DNA from: JAWKUK01 sp964402175
GTDB taxonomy: Bacteria; Planctomycetota; UBA1135; GCA-002686595
Assembly: GCA_964402175.1 (NCBI GenBank)
Contig: CAYOBN010000018.1
Span: 1-64,000, forward strand
Direction of reading: 5' to 3'
Length of the DNA: 64,000 nt
Part shown: piece by piece, positions 7,687 to 16,018 of the stretch
How positions within the stretch are numbered: the first letter of the stretch is position 1
Layout of the letters: each line of letters begins with the position of its first letter
Notes under the pieces: model-generated
Told to the model about the DNA's origin: nothing
Database searches by the model: none
What the model saw: only the letters and a program-made list of their open reading frames with translations
Position numbers and translations under genes: made by a program

Positions 7687-9195
7687 ATGGCGCGCCTCGA
7701 ATGTCACCACCACCCGTCCCGCGGCGGAGCCTGCCCCGGGTGCGGGCTCCTTGCGCTGGAGCCCGAGGAGCAGCTCGCGACGAAGCGCGAGCGGCTCGTG
7801 CGAGCGCTCGAGCGTTATCCGCACCTCGACCTGCCGAGCCCCGAGGCCGTGGTCCCCGCGGCGTTCACTGCTGGCTACCGGCATCGACTGAAGCTGCCGG
7901 TCGCCGTCGAGGGCGAACAGGTGCGCGTCGGGCTCTACGGCCCGAACCACACGGTGCTGGACACGCCGGACTGCCCGGTGCTCGCGCCCGAGCTGCGCGA
8001 GCTGCTCGCGCCGATCCTCACGTGGCTGCGCGGCCGCGACGGTGTGCACAGCATCGACCTGCGGATCAGCGCAGCGACGGGCGAAGGCATGGTGGTGTTT
8101 GCGTGTCGCGGCGGCGAGCTGCACGGCGGTCCGCGCGGCGCGCGGGAGCTCTTGCGGTCGGTGCCGAAGCTGCGCACGGTCGCTGTGTCGCGCGCCGAGC
8201 GCGATGGCAAACGTGTGCTCGGGAGCGAGCCGCGTGTGCTCGCGGGGCCCGGAGCGCTCGAAGAGCGCATCGGCGAGACGCGTTACGCGCTGCACCCGGG
8301 TGCGTTCTTCCAAGTCGATCCGCGCCAAGCGGCGGTCCTCCACGACCTCGTGCGTGACCTCGTCGGCGCTGCGCCGCGTGTGCTCGACCTGTACAGCGGC
8401 GTCGGCGCCTACGGCTTGATGCTGGCGCCCGGCCGCGAACGAGTGCTCTTGGTCGAAGAGGTCGCCGAAGCAGCGGCAGCCGCGCGCGCGATGGCGCCGG
8501 CGAATGTCGAGGTCGCCGCGGCGCGTGTGCAGGACCTGGCACTGACTGGCGAATGGGACGCAGCGGTGCTGAACCCGGCGCGGCGCGGCTCGGATCTCGG
8601 CACGCTGACGGCGCTGGCGCGCCTCGTGCCGCGTGCGGTGTACGTCTCGTGTGGTCCCGAGACCCTCGCGCGCGACCTCGATGTGCTCGCTGCGCACGGT
8701 CTGCGCGCGCGCCGCATCGTCCCGGTGGACCTCTTCCCGCAGACGCCGGAGATCGAGACCGTCGTGCTGCTGGAGCGCGGCCCCGCGGTGACTCGCTGGG
8801 ACCATGGCGCCGTGCGTGGGCCGTGGACCGATGGCCCGTCGGGGGCGGTGGGGCGTCCGCGGGTCGTGACCGTCCTGGTGGTCGGACGCACCCGCGATCG
8901 CGGCACGCTCGAAGGCGCGGAGTACGAGCGCATCGGCATGGTGGCCACACACAGCCTTGTACGCCTGCGCCTGACAGGGAACCTGCCGCGCGCCTTGAAT
9001 CGGCTGAGAATGTTCGGGCACCCGATCGCCGGCGAAGACCCCCGCACCGCCGGGTTCTTCGCCGACCGCGCAGGACTGCTGCGCCCGTTCATCCACGTCA
9101 ACGCCGACGAACACGTGCAAGACGTCCCCCTGCACGGCGACCTCGAAGAGGTCCTGGTTCAGCTCGGCGGGATCGGCCCGAAGCGCAAGCGCTGA
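7687..9195 (+). CDS. TrmA/RlmD-type RNA uracil-5 methyltransferase fused to RluA-like tail
   Basis: A 502-residue protein. Residues ~1-360 follow the class I SAM-dependent RNA m5U methyltransferase family. It has an N-terminal Cys/His cluster (CHHHPSRGGACPGC, possibly a metal site), the SAM loop VLDLYSGVGAYG, the motif NPARRG in place of the usual DPPRxG, and the catalytic-Cys motif VYVSCGPETLARDL. Residues ~400-490 resemble the C-terminal part of RluA-family pseudouridine synthases (SLVRLRLTGNLPRALNRLRM, FGHPIAGEDP, AGLLRPFIHV). They lack the HRLD catalytic segment, so the tail is probably an RNA-binding or structural relic. Target RNA is unknown. It lies 43 bp before the ATP-grasp gene. Confidence 0.8.
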   Translation: MARLECHHHPSRGGACPGCGLLALEPEEQLATKRERLVRALERYPHLDLPSPEAVVPAAFTAGYRHRLKLPVAVEGEQVRVGLYGPNHTVLDTPDCPVLAPELRELLAPILTWLRGRDGVHSIDLRISAATGEGMVVFACRGGELHGGPRGARELLRSVPKLRTVAVSRAERDGKRVLGSEPRVLAGPGALEERIGETRYALHPGAFFQVDPRQAAVLHDLVRDLVGAAPRVLDLYSGVGAYGLMLAPGRERVLLVEEVAEAAAAARAMAPANVEVAAARVQDLALTGEWDAAVLNPARRGSDLGTLTALARLVPRAVYVSCGPETLARDLDVLAAHGLRARRIVPVDLFPQTPEIETVVLLERGPAVTRWDHGAVRGPWTDGPSGAVGRPRVVTVLVVGRTRDRGTLEGAEYERIGMVATHSLVRLRLTGNLPRALNRLRMFGHPIAGEDPRTAGFFADRAGLLRPFIHVNADEHVQDVPLHGDLEEVLVQLGGIGPKRKR

Positions 9196-9238
9196 GCCCG
9201 CGCGCACACCCCTTCATCGACCCTCTCTCAGTTCGGTT

Positions 9239-10210
9239 ATGCAGATCGGCCTGACCTTCGACCTTCGCTCGACGTATCTCGCTGAGGGCTGGGACCCGCT
9301 CGACGCCGCGGAGTTCGACGACGAGGACACCATCGCAGCGCTGGAGGACACCCTGCGGAGCTTGGGCCACAACGTCGTACGCATCGGTCACTTCCGCTCC
9401 CTCGCGACGCGCCTTGCGGCCGGCGAGCGTTGGGACCTCGTCTTCAACATCGCCGAGAGCTACGGCGGCTTCGGACGCGAGGCACTGGTGCCCGCGCTGC
9501 TGGAAGCCTACGGAGTTCCCTGCACATTCAGCGATTCGCTGGTCTGCGCTGCGACGCTGCACAAAGCCGCCGCGAAGCGCTGGGTGCGCGACGCCGGCGT
9601 CGCGACGGCGGACTTCGCGCTCGTGGAGGACATCGCTGACGTCGCGGCGGTCACGCTGCCCTTCCCGCTCTTCGCCAAACCCGTCGCGGAAGGCTCCAGC
9701 AAGGGCGTCGACGCCGATTGCCTCGTGCGCGACCGGGACGGCCTCGCAAGGGTCTCTGATCGGCTGCTGACACGCTTCCGCCAGCCGGTGCTCGTCGAGC
9801 GTTACCTGCCCGGCCGCGAGGTCACCGTGGGCGTGCTCGGGACGGGCGCGAAGGCCCACGCCGTCGGGGTGATGGAGGTGCAGCTCGTCGGCCCCGCCGA
9901 CGGCGCCGGGTACACCTACGCCAACAAACAGGAATGGCGCGAGCGGGTCCGTTATCGGCTCGCAGACGATGCGTTCGCCCAGGCATCGTCGGAGCTCGCC
10001 GTGGCGGCCCACCGAGCGCTCGGCGCGCGCGACGCTTCGCGGGTCGACGTGCGCGCAGACGAACACGGCCGACCGCACTTCATCGAGATCAACCCGCTGC
10101 CGGGCCTGAACCCGGTCACGGGCGACCTGCCGATGTTGTGGCGGCTCGGCGGTCGCGAGTACCGCGAGCTCTTGAACGCGATCGTGACCTCCGCCGCGGC
10201 GCGCTGCTGA
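9239..10210 (+). CDS. D-alanine-D-alanine ligase-like ATP-grasp protein
   Basis: A 323-residue cytosolic enzyme. The ATP-grasp motifs are in order: LHKAAAKRWVRDAGV, the glycine loop FAKPVAEGSSKGV, the acidic patch LVERYLPGREVTVGV, and the metal/catalytic block FIEINPLPGLNP. The family joins a carboxylate to an amine at the cost of ATP. The N-terminal region (LVFNIAESYGGFGREALVPA) is Ddl-like. The gene is not in a cell-wall cluster. A second, more divergent ATP-grasp gene fused to GNAT lies 0.6 kb downstream, so a non-peptidoglycan peptide or amide product is possible. I would not assign ddl without knowing whether another Ddl exists in the genome. Confidence 0.82.
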   Translation: MQIGLTFDLRSTYLAEGWDPLDAAEFDDEDTIAALEDTLRSLGHNVVRIGHFRSLATRLAAGERWDLVFNIAESYGGFGREALVPALLEAYGVPCTFSDSLVCAATLHKAAAKRWVRDAGVATADFALVEDIADVAAVTLPFPLFAKPVAEGSSKGVDADCLVRDRDGLARVSDRLLTRFRQPVLVERYLPGREVTVGVLGTGAKAHAVGVMEVQLVGPADGAGYTYANKQEWRERVRYRLADDAFAQASSELAVAAHRALGARDASRVDVRADEHGRPHFIEINPLPGLNPVTGDLPMLWRLGGREYRELLNAIVTSAAARC

Positions 10211-10612
10211 TCACTCACGGAAGCCGAGGACGACGAGCAGACACGGGCCGTGGGCGATGACCTCGAGGCCTAGCTCCGCCGCGCGCTCGAGGGCCTTCGC
10301 GCTCTCTGCGCCCGGCTGCATCCAAAGGCGCCGGATGCCCTTCTTCGCCGCCTCTTCGACCACCTTCTCCGTGATCGGGGGCGGCGTGATCACGCTGAGG
10401 CCGTGCACCCCGTCCGGCAGGTCGGCGATCGAGCGCACCGCGGCGACGCCCTCGATCGAGGCCTCGCTCGGGTGCACGACGTGCACCGGCCGGCCGTGCT
10501 GGAGGTAACAGCGCAGGACCTTGTTGCCGTACTTCTCGCGGTTGGTCGAGGCGCCGACCACCGCGTGGGGGGCGCCGTCGAGAAAGGCTTGGATGGCCGT
10601 GGTCGCGCTCAT
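10211..10612 (-). CDS. CoA-binding domain protein (YccU/YneT-like)
   Basis: A 133-residue single-domain Rossmann protein from ATG 10612 (MSATTAIQAFLDGAPHAVVG). It contains the CoA_binding family motifs AVVGASTNREKYGNKVLRCY, VVHPSEASIEGV, and LWMQPGAESAKALERAAELG near the end. This is the fold of the succinyl-CoA synthetase alpha N-terminal domain. Small stand-alone members bind CoA, but their role is not well defined. Its stop (10211-10213) directly abuts the stop of the convergent ATP-grasp gene, leaving no intergenic space. It lies on the opposite strand between the two ATP-grasp genes, so a shared role is uncertain. Confidence 0.87.
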   Translation of the reverse strand: MSATTAIQAFLDGAPHAVVGASTNREKYGNKVLRCYLQHGRPVHVVHPSEASIEGVAAVRSIADLPDGVHGLSVITPPPITEKVVEEAAKKGIRRLWMQPGAESAKALERAAELGLEVIAHGPCLLVVLGFRE

Positions 10613-10814
10613 GCCGGGAGTATGGGCGAGGGGCGGCCCCGGGTCGAGCGCGCGGGTCACCCGGAGCGCCTTCCTGAGCGCTCGCTCACGTCGCTGACAG
10701 AACCCCGTGTGTTCCCCGGCGGCGAGGCGCTACCCTCTCGGCGGCGCTGCCCGTCGGGGACCCAGGTTCGTGGCGAGGGCGGCCTCCCCCCCGCCCCGCT
10801 CCCCACCGCTGCCC

Positions 10815-12362
10815 GTGACGGCCGAAGCTCCGCTCCGCATCCTCCTGGTCCACGACGAGCTGCCGCCGAACCCGCGGCCCGACGAACTGGACTCCCTCGC
10901 GCAAGCGGCCTCGATCGCCGAGACGCTGCATGTGCTCGGTCACGAAGTCGAGACCCTCGCGAGCGGTTACGACTTGGGTCCGCTCGCGGCGCGGCTCACG
11001 GCGCGTCCGCCGGACCTCGTCTTCAACACGATGGAGTCGCTCGGCGGGCACACACGTTTGCTCGCCACGGTGCCGCGCCTGGCCGAGGCGTTCGGTGTGC
11101 CCGTCGCGGGCTGCTCCGCGGAAGGCATCCACGTCTCGTCGCACAAGGTGCTCGCCAAACGCATCCTCTCGGATGCCGGCTTGCCGACCCCCGCTTGGCG
11201 CACGCTCGAGCAACTGCGCGCGGGAGAGGGTTTGCCGGGCCCAGTAATCCTCAAGAGCGCGTGGGAGCACGCCAGCATCGGGATCGACGATGGCGCGGTC
11301 CTCGCGGAAGGCGGCGACGCGGCGGATGTCGCAGCGCGGCTCGAAGCGCGCCTGCCCGCCCTCGGCGGTGAGGGGTTTGTCGAGGCGTACATCGACGGGC
11401 GCGAGCTCGTCGTGGGCCTCCTGCCCCCTGGGCCTGACGACGACCCGACGACGCCGCTGACGCTGCCTCCGTCGGAGCTGGAGTTCGTCGACTGGCCCGA
11501 AGGCAAACCGAAGCTGATCGGCTTCGCGTGCAAGTGGGACGAGGACTCGCTCGAGTACGAGCGCACGGTACGGCGGCTCGACTTCGATGCCTGCGACCAC
11601 GCGCTGCTGGAGGAGCTGCAGCGCCTCGCAGTCGCCGCGTGGCGCGCGCTCGACCTGCGCGGCCATGCACGCGTCGATTTCCGCGTCGACCTCGCCGGCC
11701 GGCCGTGGATCCTGGAGGTCAACGCCAACCCTTGCATCACGCCGGACGCGGGCTTCTCCGCGATGGCCGAGCGCCCCGGGATCGCGTACGACGACATGAT
11801 TCGGCGGATCGTGCGCGCTGCGACCGTCCGCGGTCCGCGCCGCGAGGTCGAAGACGCCGGTGCGATCGCCGAAGCCGAGGTCGACGGCGCCCGCGGATAT
11901 CGCTGCGCCGCGCTGGAGCCCGCCGACCTGGAAGGGCTGCGAGCGTTGGCGGTCCCCCACACGGAGCGCATCGCCGCCTTGGCCGATGGGGCGCTCGGCG
12001 CGACAGAGGCAGACGGAGACGCACCTGTGTGCCTCGTGGTCCGGGGCAAACGCGGCGCCCTACGCGGCTTCGCGTGCGCGGCCCGCACGCCGGAGACAGC
12101 CACCGGCTGGACCCTGCAGGGCCTCACGGTCCAGCAGGAAGCGCGCCGCGCGGGCCTCGGGACCGCGCTCCTGCGCGCTCTGGAACAGACGCTCGCGGCC
12201 CGCGGCGCGACGCACGTGTACGCCGACCTGACGAGCTCCGACTCCGACGCCGAAGCCCGCGTGTTCTTCGAGCGCACAGGCTGGTCGCTCGTCGCGCGCC
12301 TCTACCACTTCCACGCGATCGGCACGGACAAGCTCTTGTACGCGCGGCAGATCGCGCGCTGA
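10815..12362 (+). CDS. ATP-grasp ligase fused to GNAT acetyltransferase
   Basis: About 515 residues from GTG 10815, chosen because the recognisable domain begins at once (LRILLVHDELPPNPRPDELD). The frame is open to 10707. Residues ~1-340 are a D-Ala-D-Ala-ligase-like ATP-grasp: LVFNTMESLGGHTRL, SSHKVLAKRILSDAGL, VILKSAWEHASIGI, FVEAYIDGRELVVG and ILEVNANPCITPDAGF. Residues ~365-515 are a GNAT domain with the acetyl-CoA loop LTVQQEARRAGLGTALLRAL and the C-terminal FFERTGWSLVAR. The fusion suggests one polypeptide that both forms an amide or peptide bond and acylates the substrate or product. The substrate is unknown. A very long hairpin follows the stop. Confidence 0.82.
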   Translation: MTAEAPLRILLVHDELPPNPRPDELDSLAQAASIAETLHVLGHEVETLASGYDLGPLAARLTARPPDLVFNTMESLGGHTRLLATVPRLAEAFGVPVAGCSAEGIHVSSHKVLAKRILSDAGLPTPAWRTLEQLRAGEGLPGPVILKSAWEHASIGIDDGAVLAEGGDAADVAARLEARLPALGGEGFVEAYIDGRELVVGLLPPGPDDDPTTPLTLPPSELEFVDWPEGKPKLIGFACKWDEDSLEYERTVRRLDFDACDHALLEELQRLAVAAWRALDLRGHARVDFRVDLAGRPWILEVNANPCITPDAGFSAMAERPGIAYDDMIRRIVRAATVRGPRREVEDAGAIAEAEVDGARGYRCAALEPADLEGLRALAVPHTERIAALADGALGATEADGDAPVCLVVRGKRGALRGFACAARTPETATGWTLQGLTVQQEARRAGLGTALLRALEQTLAARGATHVYADLTSSDSDAEARVFFERTGWSLVARLYHFHAIGTDKLLYARQIAR

Positions 12363-12366
12363 ACGA

Positions 12367-12435
12367 GGCGCCTGCGCCACACAAGTCGGTTCGCAGAGCG
12401 ATGGCCCTGCGAATCGACTTGTGTGGCGCAGGCGC
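12367..12435. terminator. 69-nt near-perfect hairpin after the ATP-grasp/GNAT gene
   Basis: Outer arms 12367-12388 and 12414-12435 are perfectly complementary over 22 bp. After one mismatch, 7 more inner base pairs (TTCGCAG with CTGCGAA) leave a 10-base loop. It starts 4 bp beyond the stop codon. No T-run follows. It is much longer than a typical terminator and could also be a relic of a small palindromic element. Confidence 0.6.
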
Positions 12436-12623
12436 CGATCGTCAATCGGTGCCGCGAACCACCTGACTTGGACGCATCAGAATGCGCGGTCGGTCTTCGA
12501 GGCCTCGCGCATCAGATTCTTTTTTCTGCGTGCACCTGTCACCCGCGTACGGCCCGGATGGTCCTATGGGTTCCAATCCTGCTCCCAAGCGAACGAGCAC
12601 AGGGACCCGTCTTGACCAGAGCC

Positions 12624-14150
12624 ATGGAGAAGACCCAACGACTCCGCGTCGTACTCATTGTCACCGTCCTCGGCGCCGCCGCCCTCGTGCTCAACATCGT
12701 GCGAGGTCGGCCACAGGGCGCCGCGCACGCCATCGAGGTCGCGGGACCGGTCGAGAGCGAGGGAGCGCCTGACACGGAGTCCATCGAAGTCGACGCTGCG
12801 ATGCAGCAGGCGAGGACCGAGACCCATGCGAGCGCGCCCGACTCCGCGCAACCCGCCCCAGCCTCCGAGGAGCAAACTCCCCCCATAGAGCCCCAGGCGG
12901 CTGCACGCCTCATCGTTCACCTCGAGACGACCGATGGGCTGCTCGTCCCGATGGCGCGGCTGTCATTGCGCGGAGAGAGCGAAGAGCTGTCGCTCACAGA
13001 AGCGACTCCCGGCATGTACGTGGTCGAGTCGACGGCGGGTTTCAGCGGCGCGCTGCAGGTCGCGGACCTGCCGTCAGGAATGCTGCCCCCACGCCACTTG
13101 CGCGCGCGCTATGGACCTGAGCCTCTCACTCTGCAGCCCGGCGACAACGAGGTGACGCTGCAGGTCGTGCGCGGCGCTCGAGTCCACGGGCGGGTCTTCG
13201 GTGCGGACGGCGGAGACCTCCGTGGGACCCACGTGCGCTTCGACGAGTTACGTGCCCCAGATCCGTCGGCGTTCCTCGGCTCGATCTACGCCTCGGCCTA
13301 CGACTCGGGGTGGTACGAGCTGACCCTCGATCCTGGCAATTGGATCGTGATGCCTCAGCCGGATTGGCCGACAGGTGAACCGCTGCCTGATCCGACGTAC
13401 GTGCACCCACCTGCACCCGATCTGACGGGCTGCTTGGCCGTACCCATGCTCCTCACGCTGACTCCGGGAGAGGTCCGGCGAGTCGACGTCGGTTGGCGCC
13501 TCGGGACGGCCACCCTGACGATCGAGGTCGTCGACGGTCGCGGTGCAGCTTTCGAAGACGCCTTTGTGCTCGTGAGCCACGCGGGACTGAACGACCTGGA
13601 TGGGGTCAGTGGTCCAGAGCTCAACCTCGGACTCGCGGCGTCGGTCTGCAGCGGGAGAACGGACTCCAACGGTCACCTCCGCGCCGAAGGACTCGCCGCG
13701 GGCCGCTACACCTTCGTCGTCGAGCCCGAGGGCTACAGCGCCTTTGCAGCGCCTGGGACTGCACGCATCGGCCGCCCGCCGATGCCCGCGCGCGTCGACG
13801 TTCCAAGCACAGGCACCCACGTTCGTTGCGTCGTGCATCGGGCCCACCCGATCGAGATCGAGGGGCGCCTCTCTGTCCCCGATTCGGCCCTCGAGCTCCG
13901 CCCCAAGGTCGAGGCCATCCTGGGCCCCCAACCGTGGCGCGCGCAGGACCGAGCCCGAACCGTCGCCGTCGGAACGGACGGCACCTTCCGCTTCTGGGTC
14001 GACCGCTCCGAGGGCCAACTGACCGTTCTGGTGAGCACCCGTGACACCACGGAGGCCTTCCCCCTGTCCTGGGATCCCGAAGGCGAGTTCTCGGCACCAC
14101 TTCCGGTGTCGATCGCCATCGGACCCAAGACAGGTGCAGAGCGAAGATGA
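12624..14150 (+). CDS. Membrane-anchored protein with carboxypeptidase-regulatory-like beta domains
   Basis: About 508 residues from ATG 12624. An N-terminal signal anchor (LRVVLIVTVLGAAALVLNIV) is followed by an Ala/Pro/Glu/Ser-rich linker to ~residue 95, then a long extracytoplasmic beta-rich region. Several segments have the CarboxypepD_reg/Ig-like pattern of a Gly-rich turn before a strand, for example VRGARVHGRVFGADGGDLRG and GHLRAEGLAAGRYTFVVEPE. No enzyme motif is seen. It is probably a periplasm- or surface-facing structural or adhesion protein. A protein of similar design is encoded at 21996-23186. The frame is open further upstream through the hairpin, but the translation there is not protein-like. 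Confidence 0.7.
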   Translation: MEKTQRLRVVLIVTVLGAAALVLNIVRGRPQGAAHAIEVAGPVESEGAPDTESIEVDAAMQQARTETHASAPDSAQPAPASEEQTPPIEPQAAARLIVHLETTDGLLVPMARLSLRGESEELSLTEATPGMYVVESTAGFSGALQVADLPSGMLPPRHLRARYGPEPLTLQPGDNEVTLQVVRGARVHGRVFGADGGDLRGTHVRFDELRAPDPSAFLGSIYASAYDSGWYELTLDPGNWIVMPQPDWPTGEPLPDPTYVHPPAPDLTGCLAVPMLLTLTPGEVRRVDVGWRLGTATLTIEVVDGRGAAFEDAFVLVSHAGLNDLDGVSGPELNLGLAASVCSGRTDSNGHLRAEGLAAGRYTFVVEPEGYSAFAAPGTARIGRPPMPARVDVPSTGTHVRCVVHRAHPIEIEGRLSVPDSALELRPKVEAILGPQPWRAQDRARTVAVGTDGTFRFWVDRSEGQLTVLVSTRDTTEAFPLSWDPEGEFSAPLPVSIAIGPKTGAERR

Positions 14151-14278
14151 AGACCATCGATGGCATACGCGCGCTCGCGGGGGCCTCCACGAGCATGCGC
14201 CACAGACTCGATCCGCGCAGCGACGCCTCCGCACGTGCACGCGGCGGGGCCGGCGGTTGACACGCCCTGCTCGTGGAA

Positions 14279-14308
14279 GGGAGCGCGACCGCGGTCGGGA
14301 GCGCTCCC
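14279..14308. terminator. Hairpin between convergent genes
   Basis: A 7-bp perfect stem (GGGAGCG with CGCTCCC) between the stop of the plus-strand gene at 14150 and the stop of the minus-strand FAD protein at 14324. It is closer to the latter. There is no U-run. Confidence 0.4.
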
Positions 14309-14323
14309 TTCGCACCATCGGGC

Positions 14324-16015
14324 TCAGAGGACCTGGCCGTCGGCGAGGAGGCGTTCGGTCAGCCGTTGGCGGTCGATCGCTTGGACGTCGCAGTCTTCTT
14401 CGAGGGTATGCACGGCCGCGGTTCCGGCGGACTGGCCGAGGACGAAGAAGACGGGCTCCATGCGGATCGAGCCGAAGGCCATGTGCGTCGCGGAGAGGCC
14501 GACAGGGACCAGCAGGTTGGTGCACTCCTCGCGCCGCGGGACGAGGGCGCCGTAGCCGATCGGGTAGGGCGGGAAGCCGCCGACTTGCACGTCGCCTTCG
14601 TTCTTCACCTGGAGCGCGCCGTCAGGGCCCGGGCGCACGGTGCGGCGCACGTTGTGCGAGTCCATGGTGTAGGCCGCTTTGCCGACGGGCCACTCCGAGA
14701 CCTGCTTGCCGAGGCAGTGCAGCTCCGTGATCACGTCTTCGCCGAGGAGGCGGCGGCCTTCGCGCACGTAGAGGCGATCGGGCCAGTTGCCTGAGCCGAC
14801 GAACTCGTCCTTGGCGAGGCCCCAATCGGCGAACTGCGCGCGCACGACCTCGGGCACACGCGGGTGGTTCGCGAGGGTCCACAGGAGCCCCTGTTGGTAG
14901 CGCACGTGTGCGTCGAAGAGCTCGCGCCGGCGCGCGTCGGTCGCCTCCGGCCATTCGTGCGAGAGGCCGATCGCGTCCGTCGAGAACGGGCCGTGGTTGT
15001 TCGTGTCCGTCTTGCGGTTCGGCATCGCCGAGAACGTGATCCACGGCTTCGTGTAGCCCGTAGCGAGCAAGCGGAACAGGAGCTCGTACTCGCGCTCGTC
15101 GTAGCTGGCGGGCTTCGGGAACGGGACGCGGTTCTCCGGGTGATCGCTCAGGCAGAGGCGGAAGCAGTAGGCCTGCACCCGGGCATCGCCGTCGCCGTCG
15201 GCGCGCTCGTCCAGTTCCAAGCCGGACAGGAAACCCGAGCTCGGATCGCCCGCGACGACATAGGGGTCGATGCCGTCGGGGAACTGGTGTTTGGTCGAGT
15301 GGACGTGCTGGACTCCGTTGAGCGACTCGCCGAAGCGCGCGTTGTCCTCGCGGCCGAGCATGTACGAGACCCCCGCGGCGGCGAAGAGGTCGCCTTCGTA
15401 GGTCGCGTCGATGAACACACGGCCTTCGACGCGGCGGCCATCCACGAGGGTGAGCGCGCGAATGCGCCGCTCCTCGACGGACGTCGCGCCGGCGCTGCGG
15501 TCGAGCGCAGCGTGCACCACCCGCACCCCTGCTTCGGCGACGAGCGCGTCGACGACAGCCTGCGCAGCGGAGGGCTCGAAGACCCAGACCGCGCCGTCGT
15601 CCTGCTTACCGTCGGAGCCCGACGCGTGCTGTACGCGGAACGTGAAGGACTCGCGCGCTTGCCAGCGCCACGCGCCATCCGTGCGGTAGTGCGCGCCGAG
15701 GCGGCGGTAGAACTCGCGGGCGAGGCCGCCGACCACTTCGCGTCGACCGACATCCGTGAAGCCGAGGCCCGCAGTGGTCAACCCGCCGAGGAACGCATCG
15801 GGGGAGATCAGCAGCACCTCGCGCCCCATGCGGGCGACCTGCACCGCCGCTGCGACGCCGCCAGAGGTCCCGCCGTAGACGACCACCTCGGCGCGCAGGG
15901 GTTCAGCGGTGTCCCGTGCGGGCTCAGCGTCCGCAGCTTGGACGCTGCCGGGCAGAGCCGCGGCGAGACCCGTGAGACAGGCAAAGATCGCGAGAGAGGT
16001 CAGTCGCAACATCAT
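14324..16015 (-). CDS. Secreted FAD-dependent oxidoreductase (FAD_oxidored family)
   Basis: A 563-residue protein with a signal peptide (LTSLAIFACLTGLAAALPGS...A). The dinucleotide-binding motif is clear at ~residues 42-70 (EVVVYGGTSGGVAAAVQVAR). The following GGLTTAGLGFTDVG and VFIDATYEGDLFAAAGVSYM segments are typical of the FAD_oxidored group. These proteins are often annotated xanthan-lyase-like, are common in planctomycetes and act outside the cytoplasm. A C-terminal LGQSAGTAAV closes the FAD site. The substrate is unknown, with a carbohydrate or plant-like compound possible. Its ATG lies 3 bp after the stop of the upstream HD gene, so the two form an operon. Confidence 0.85.
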   Translation of the reverse strand: MMLRLTSLAIFACLTGLAAALPGSVQAADAEPARDTAEPLRAEVVVYGGTSGGVAAAVQVARMGREVLLISPDAFLGGLTTAGLGFTDVGRREVVGGLAREFYRRLGAHYRTDGAWRWQARESFTFRVQHASGSDGKQDDGAVWVFEPSAAQAVVDALVAEAGVRVVHAALDRSAGATSVEERRIRALTLVDGRRVEGRVFIDATYEGDLFAAAGVSYMLGREDNARFGESLNGVQHVHSTKHQFPDGIDPYVVAGDPSSGFLSGLELDERADGDGDARVQAYCFRLCLSDHPENRVPFPKPASYDEREYELLFRLLATGYTKPWITFSAMPNRKTDTNNHGPFSTDAIGLSHEWPEATDARRRELFDAHVRYQQGLLWTLANHPRVPEVVRAQFADWGLAKDEFVGSGNWPDRLYVREGRRLLGEDVITELHCLGKQVSEWPVGKAAYTMDSHNVRRTVRPGPDGALQVKNEGDVQVGGFPPYPIGYGALVPRREECTNLLVPVGLSATHMAFGSIRMEPVFFVLGQSAGTAAVHTLEEDCDVQAIDRQRLTERLLADGQVL

Positions 16016-16018
16016 CGA

